Shown here: piece after piece, positions 59,822 to 64,000 of the stretch | Layout: each line of letters starts with the position of its first letter | Position numbering within the stretch: position 1 is the stretch's first letter | Source of the DNA: Leifsonia sp. Leaf336 | GTDB lineage: Bacteria > Actinomycetota > Actinomycetes > Actinomycetales > Microbacteriaceae | Length of the DNA: 64,000 nt | Assembly: GCF_001423695.1 (NCBI RefSeq) | Contig: NZ_LMOZ01000003.1 | Coordinates: 806,070-870,069, forward strand | Direction of reading: 5' to 3' | Notes under the pieces: generated by a model | Seen by the model: only the letters and a program-made list of their open reading frames with translations | What the model was told of the DNA's origin: nothing | Databases searched by the model: none | Program-made: the position numbers and the translations under genes

Positions 59822-61152
59822 GAGAAATACCCTTCCACATCGAGGCGGCCGCCCGCGGCGTCGAAGTCCGCGGCGGCGGCCTCGCGGAGCGTGGGGTCGG
59901 TCAGGAAGTCGAGCGCGGTCAGGGCGAGCCCATGTGCGGCATCGACGGCGGCGCGGTCGCCCGCCGCGGAGGACGCATACCGGGCGAACTCCTCGGTGTG
60001 CAAAGCGACCTCGGGCGGGCTCACCGCGATGACCGGGTGGATGCCGGGGATGCGGACGCTGACATTGCCGAAGTCGGTGGACGCCGCCAGCTCGCTCGGC
60101 ACGACGTCCCGGGTGAGCACCCGCCGCCCGACCTGCTCCTGGTGCACGGCCCAGCGCTCGGTGAGCGGGCGGTTGAACCGGGTGGGCAGCGTATACGGCT
60201 GCGGGTCCCACTCGAGCCGGACGCCCGTCCCGGTGGCGAGCGCGACACCCTCCGAGATCTCCCGGAGCCGGGTGCTCAACTCCCGGAGGGTCGTCGCCTC
60301 GTGCGAGCGGAGGTAATACTCCAGGGTCGCGCTCGCCGGAACGATGCTCGGGCGGTCGCCGCCGTGCAGCACGATGCCGTGCACCCGGTCGCCGGGTGGC
60401 AGATGTTGCCGCAGTTGCGCGACCGCCTGGTAGTGCAGGTTCGCCGCGTCCAGCGCGTTGCGGCCCATGAATGGTGTGGCGGAGGCGTGCGCGGCGACGC
60501 CGGCGTAGTGGACGCGGAGGATCCGACGGCCGATGAACGGGTGGTCGGCGGCGTCATAGCCGAACGGGTGGGCCATGATTGCAGCGTCGAGCCCGTCGAA
60601 CGCGCCCGCCCGCGCCAGCAGCTCCTTGCCGCTGTTGCCCTCCTCGGCCGGCGTTCCCAGCAGCACGACCCGTCCGTCGAGCCGGTCGGCGACCGAGGCG
60701 ACCGCGAGGAAGGCGCCGACTGCGCTCGCCGCGATGATGTTGTGACCGCAGCCGTGGCCGATGCCCGGGAGGGCGTCGTACTCCGCGAGGATGGCGATGG
60801 CAGGGCCGTCGGAACGTCCGGCCTGTGTGAGGACGGCGGTGGGCTGGTCGAACACGCCGACCGTGGCATCCCAGCCCTCGGCGCGGACGGCGCCGGCGAT
60901 CGCGGCCGCCGAGCGATGCTCGCCGAACGCCTCCTCCGGCGTGCCGAAGATCCGCCGGGACAGGGCGGCGATCCCGGCGAACCGCTCCTGAACGGCCGAC
61001 GCCACCGCCGAGGCGAGCTCAGGGGCTGCGCCACGGTGGGGCGAGGTCAGCACCTCGGCTCGGGCCGCCCGTTCCGCGGTGCGCTCGCGGAGCGCGTCCA
61101 GGTAGCTGCTGCTCGGCTCTGTCGGCCGGGAGAGGTCGCGCAGCTCAGTCAC
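59818..61152 (-). CDS. M20-family amidohydrolase (AbgB/hippurate hydrolase-like)
   Basis: 444 residues from GTG 61152. Metal-site segments: 'AILAEYDALPGIGHGCGHNIIAAS', 'LLGTPAEEGNSGKELLA', 'IMAHPFGYD', plus the dimerisation domain 'HYAGVAAHASATPFMGRNALDAAN'. It removes acyl groups from N-acyl amino acids or aminobenzoyl-glutamate. In S-alkylcysteine salvage a deacylase of this family releases the amino acid after oxidation, which fits the neighbouring LLM enzymes. Overlaps the LLM 5 gene by 8 nt. Confidence 0.9.
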   Translation of the reverse strand: MTELRDLSRPTEPSSSYLDALRERTAERAARAEVLTSPHRGAAPELASAVASAVQERFAGIAALSRRIFGTPEEAFGEHRSAAAIAGAVRAEGWDATVGVFDQPTAVLTQAGRSDGPAIAILAEYDALPGIGHGCGHNIIAASAVGAFLAVASVADRLDGRVVLLGTPAEEGNSGKELLARAGAFDGLDAAIMAHPFGYDAADHPFIGRRILRVHYAGVAAHASATPFMGRNALDAANLHYQAVAQLRQHLPPGDRVHGIVLHGGDRPSIVPASATLEYYLRSHEATTLRELSTRLREISEGVALATGTGVRLEWDPQPYTLPTRFNRPLTERWAVHQEQVGRRVLTRDVVPSELAASTDFGNVSVRIPGIHPVIAVSPPEVALHTEEFARYASSAAGDRAAVDAAHGLALTALDFLTDPTLREAAAADFDAAGGRLDVEGYFS

Positions 61153-62251
61153 GCCATGCCCGCGCGATCGACTCGAAGCTCGCCGCCCGGTCTTCAGGAT
61201 CGTGGGTGATGGTGGTCAGGACGAGTTCATCCGCTGCGGTCGCCCGCTGCAGCGTCGTCAGCCGCTCGACGACGTCTGCGGGGGTGCCGACGAACTGCGT
61301 GCGAAGCCGGTCGTCGACCAGTCGGCGCTCGGCGTCGGTCCATTCCAGGGCGGCGGCTTCGGCCGCCGTCGGGTACGGGATCGCTCCGAGCCCGCTGCGG
61401 ATGCTGCGCACCCACGCCGGGTACCCGGCCGCCAGCTCGGCAGCGCGCGCACTCGTGGGGGCGGCGACCACATCGGCCGAGACGATCACGTGCGGCTTCT
61501 CGAGCCCTTCGGACGGAGTGAAGCTGCGCCGGTACTCCTGGATCGACACGAGAACCCCCGACGGCGCGCTGTGATAGTTGGCCGCGAACGGGAGCCCGAG
61601 CCGCCCGGCGAGCCGCGCGGTGAGGGTGCCACTGCCGAACAGCCGGAGCTCCGGCGCAGCGCCGGCCGGACTGGTGCCGAGGCCGACGCGCTCGTCACCG
61701 GACCCCACTCCGTCCGCGAGGAGCGCGACGATCGTCTCGACCTGGTCGGCGAAGTCGGCGCCGCCCTGCCCTCGCACGAGCAGGCGCGCCAGAGTCTTGA
61801 ACTTCGGCGCGTCGAACACCCGCTCGAAGCTGAAGGGCTCCGGGATCAGGAGCCCCTCTGGCGTCACGGACTCCGGCGCGTGGATCGGTCCGCTCGGCCC
61901 TCCGCTCGTCAGCCCGGACCGTCCGACGCCCAGGTCGATCCGGCCCGGGAAGGCGGTCGCGAGGAGGGCGTACTCCTCGGCGATGGTCGCCTCGGTGTCC
62001 TGGGGGCTGAGCTGCACGGCGCCCGAACCGAGCCGGATGCGGTCGGTGAACGCACCCGCGAGCGCGATGAGTACGGCGGGCGACGAGCCGATGACGCCGG
62101 GGTTGAAGTGGTGTTCGGCGAACCAGTACCGGTGGTAGCCGGCGGCCTCCGCGCGGCGCACGATATCGAGGGTCGCCGCGACGGCCTGCGCCGGGGTGGA
62201 CCCACTCGGCACGGGGACCAGATCGAGGATGCCGAGTGGGATGCGCGTCAC
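61145..62251 (-). CDS. LLM-class flavin-dependent oxidoreductase 5 (MsnO8-type)
   Basis: 368 residues from GTG 62251, the position where 'TRIPLGILDLVPVPSGSTPAQAV' begins; a longer open frame upstream is Arg-rich and rejected. Features 'AEAAGYHRYWFAEHHFNPGVIGSSPAVLIALAGAFTDRIRLGSGAVQLSPQDTEATIAEEYALLATAFPGRIDLGVGRSG' are typical of the unnamed luciferase-like subgroup. Overlaps both neighbours. Confidence 0.88.
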   Translation of the reverse strand: MTRIPLGILDLVPVPSGSTPAQAVAATLDIVRRAEAAGYHRYWFAEHHFNPGVIGSSPAVLIALAGAFTDRIRLGSGAVQLSPQDTEATIAEEYALLATAFPGRIDLGVGRSGLTSGGPSGPIHAPESVTPEGLLIPEPFSFERVFDAPKFKTLARLLVRGQGGADFADQVETIVALLADGVGSGDERVGLGTSPAGAAPELRLFGSGTLTARLAGRLGLPFAANYHSAPSGVLVSIQEYRRSFTPSEGLEKPHVIVSADVVAAPTSARAAELAAGYPAWVRSIRSGLGAIPYPTAAEAAALEWTDAERRLVDDRLRTQFVGTPADVVERLTTLQRATAADELVLTTITHDPEDRAASFESIARAWRD

Positions 62252-63597
62252 GACGCCAGCTCCGCGCGCTCGGGTACGGCAGCGCCCTCCCGCACCCACG
62301 GGCGGTCGCCGAGTCCGAGGTTCTCGCGCAGCGTGGGGTGCTCGTACGACGTCCTCAGCACGCCGCGTTCCTGCAACAGCGGCACCACCCGGGCGACGAA
62401 TTCGTCGATCCCGTGGGGCACGACCGACCCGGAGAGCACGTAGCCGTCCGCCGCGCCGGTCTGCGCGGCGTCGTCCAGCCGCTCCGCGATCTGCGCGGGC
62501 GTCCCGACGAACTCGTGCCGGGTCGTCTTCGCCACGACGAGCTCGCGGATGCTCCAGTCGCGCTCCACCGCCTCCGCGTGCCAGGCATGGGCGGCGGCGA
62601 GGGGGTCGTCTACCCGGCGCGCCTGACCGTGGGTCAACTGGTCGCCGAGCGAGTCCGGCGGAGTGGGCACCGGTCCTTCCGGGTCGTGTGCCGACAGGTC
62701 GACTCCCCACACCTGTTCCAGGAGGTGGATCGCGGTCTGCGGGGTGACTTGAGCGAACTGGGTCTCCCTGGCGCGCTCCTCGGCCTCCGCGGGCGTGTCG
62801 CCGAGGACGACGCTCACGGCCGGGATGACCAGGATCCCGTCCGGGTCGCGGCCGGCCGCCAACGCCCGAGCGCGGATATCGCTCCGGAACGCGCGTCCCG
62901 CCTCCGGCTCGCCGTGGCGGCTGAAGACGACGTCCGCGGTCGTGACCGCGAAGTCACGGCCGTCGCCCGAGTCGCCCGCCTGAACCAGCACCGGGTGTCC
63001 CTGCGGCCCGGGCGCCACCGGGAACCAGCCCTCGGTGTCGAAGAACTCGCCCTCGAACCGGTAGCGCTGTGGTCCGTCCGCATCCCAGCTGTCCCAGAGC
63101 GCCCGTGAGAGCTCGACGAACTCGCCCGCCCGGCGGTACCGGTCCGGGTAGTCGAGGTAGCCGCCGCGGCGGAAGTTCGCGCCCGTGAACGCGTCCGAGG
63201 ACGTGACGATGTTCCAGCCGGCACGACCACCGGAGAGGTGATCGAGCGATGCGATCCGCCGGGCGAGGTCGTACGGCTCGTTGAAGGTCGCACTCGCCGT
63301 CCCGACCAGGCCGATGTGCTCGGTCACCGCTGCGACCGCGGCGAGAGCCGAGAAGTTATCGGGCCGCCCGGCGACATCGAGCTCGTGCAGGCGCCCCTTG
63401 TGCTCGCGCACCCGGAGTCCCTCGGCGAGGAAGAAGTAGTCGAAGAAGCCGCGCTCCGCCGTGCGGGCGACGTGCTCGAAGGTGGAGAAGTCGATCTGGC
63501 TCCCGGCATCGGGCGCGCCCCAGACCGTCCAGTGGTTGACGCCCGGGACTCCGGCGGCGAGACGGAGGCGACGCTTTGCTGGCTGTGACATGGTCAT
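62248..63597 (-). CDS. NtaA/SnaA/DszA-family flavin monooxygenase (LLM 6)
   Basis: 449 residues; ATG 63597 or, with a better AGGA site, ATG 63591. It shares the family blocks of LLM 2: 'GSQIDFSTFEHVARTAERGFFDYFFLAEGLRVREH', 'SLDHLSGGRAGWNIVTSSDAFTGANFRRGGYLDYPDRY', 'VLVQAGDSGDGRDFAVTTADVVFSRHG', and the end 'VPLLQERGVLRTSYEHPTLRENLGL'. Clearly a paralogue of 48728-50089. The minus-strand operon order is LLM 7, LLM 6, LLM 5, M20, ATP-grasp. Confidence 0.9.
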   Translation of the reverse strand: MTMSQPAKRRLRLAAGVPGVNHWTVWGAPDAGSQIDFSTFEHVARTAERGFFDYFFLAEGLRVREHKGRLHELDVAGRPDNFSALAAVAAVTEHIGLVGTASATFNEPYDLARRIASLDHLSGGRAGWNIVTSSDAFTGANFRRGGYLDYPDRYRRAGEFVELSRALWDSWDADGPQRYRFEGEFFDTEGWFPVAPGPQGHPVLVQAGDSGDGRDFAVTTADVVFSRHGEPEAGRAFRSDIRARALAAGRDPDGILVIPAVSVVLGDTPAEAEERARETQFAQVTPQTAIHLLEQVWGVDLSAHDPEGPVPTPPDSLGDQLTHGQARRVDDPLAAAHAWHAEAVERDWSIRELVVAKTTRHEFVGTPAQIAERLDDAAQTGAADGYVLSGSVVPHGIDEFVARVVPLLQERGVLRTSYEHPTLRENLGLGDRPWVREGAAVPERAELAS

Positions 63598-63604
63598 CCT
63601 GCTT

Positions 63605-64000
63605 TCAGGCGGCGTAACGGTTGAGTGGGCGGCCGAGGTCGAGCCGGTCGCGGAGCGTGCCGGTCCGGGGCGTGGCAGGCAGGAGGCCTCGGCGGCGGAG
63701 CTCGGGAACCAGCTGCTCGCCGATGGCGGGCAGGTCCACGTGGGCGGAAGCCGGTCGCAGCCGTACGCCTTCGATGCCGTCGGCCTGCAACGCCTCGATC
63801 CGATCCGCGAGCTCGACGGCGGTGGCCGCGACGATGGCAGCATCGCTCCGGTACGGCTCGCCGTCGAGGGCGTCCCACGCCTCCAGGCGTGCGCGAGCGT
63901 CGGCGGCCGACGGCCCGAGCGCGACGACGAGGTCCGCGACGATCCGCAGCGGTTCCGGCTCGGTCCTGTCCGCCGCCTCGATGGCACGCACGGTCTCGAC
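63605..64000 (-). CDS. C-terminal part of LLM-class flavin-dependent oxidoreductase 7, cut by window end
   Basis: The frame is open through position 64000, so the N-terminal barrel lies outside. The visible ~131 residues carry the LLM end region: 'RIVADLVVALGPSAADARARLEAWDAL', 'VELADRIEALQADGIEGVRLRPASAHVDLPAIGEQLVPELRRRGLL' and 'TGTLRDRLDLGRPLNRYAA', which resembles the NtaA/DszA end. It precedes LLM 6 by a few bases on the same strand. Confidence 0.8.
   Translation of the reverse strand, partial: VETVRAIEAADRTEPEPLRIVADLVVALGPSAADARARLEAWDALDGEPYRSDAAIVAATAVELADRIEALQADGIEGVRLRPASAHVDLPAIGEQLVPELRRRGLLPATPRTGTLRDRLDLGRPLNRYAA

Noticed and set aside
1-64000. CRISPR arrays, rRNA genes or intact insertion sequences
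   Set aside because: No regularly spaced repeats, rRNA-like sequence, transposase motifs or terminal inverted repeats were seen.

Overview
The window reads as chromosome from a high-GC actinobacterium, most likely Micrococcales/Microbacteriaceae. This rests on the very high GC of most genes, frequent GTG starts, dense ATGA/GTGA stop-start overlaps, an ECF41-type sigma-factor tail, a DUF2207 Gly-tailed membrane protein and a Corynebacterium/Micrococcales-style MobF relaxase. The family assignment is inference; no rRNA or marker gene is present.

Layout. (1) 1-4.5 kb is ordinary chromosome: the end of an ECF41 sigma factor, a DUF2207 protein, a secreted FG-GAP repeat protein and tRNA-Gly(CCC). 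(2) 4.6-14.8 kb is accessory DNA, visibly lower in GC around 5-9 kb: an MBL-fold hydrolase plus membrane protein pair, an AAA ATPase plus RloB pair (AbiL-like phage defence), an Mrr-like fragment, a MobF relaxase/helicase without other transfer genes, a small unknown protein with a long leader, and a DEDDh exonuclease-TerB-BRCT protein. (3) 15.1-35.1 kb is a glycan-use island: lactonase, GDSL hydrolase, two related FCD regulators at its ends, a sugar ABC transporter, GH31, an SDR, a Tat-signal double beta-helix protein, galactonate dehydratase (DgoD), a sialidase-like protein, KDG kinase, KDPG/KDPGal aldolase, a small TatA and a GH36 alpha-galactosidase. Together they can take galactoside-rich material to galactose and then through a De Ley-Doudoroff route to pyruvate and glyceraldehyde-3-phosphate. 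(4) 35.3-37.2 kb holds a second copy of the small unknown protein with its leader, in inverted orientation to the first, overlapping a tyrosine integrase that has lost its C-terminal catalytic part.

(5) 37.4-43.3 kb carries GNAT enzymes, a SolA/sarcosine-oxidase-like flavoenzyme, an IPNS-like 2OG/Fe oxygenase, and an FAD-NAD(P)-binding protein coupled to an SRPBCC protein through a TTGA overlap. (6) 43.4-64 kb is a sulfur/N-acyl-amino-acid salvage region: GNAT, an amino-acid ABC transporter, DUF1684, a complete dipeptide-type ABC transporter, seven LLM-class flavin monooxygenases (one cut by the window end), an M20 deacylase and an ATP-grasp ligase. The gene set resembles the Bacillus ytm/yxe S-alkylcysteine salvage operons. 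The two transporter operons are each preceded by the same ~50-nt cis element at the same distance from the first start codon.

The most unusual things are the inverted pair of small genes with conserved ~220-nt leaders around the catabolic island, the shared cis element in front of the two ABC operons, a private TatA next to a Tat substrate, and an apparent ATT start in the MBL-membrane pair.
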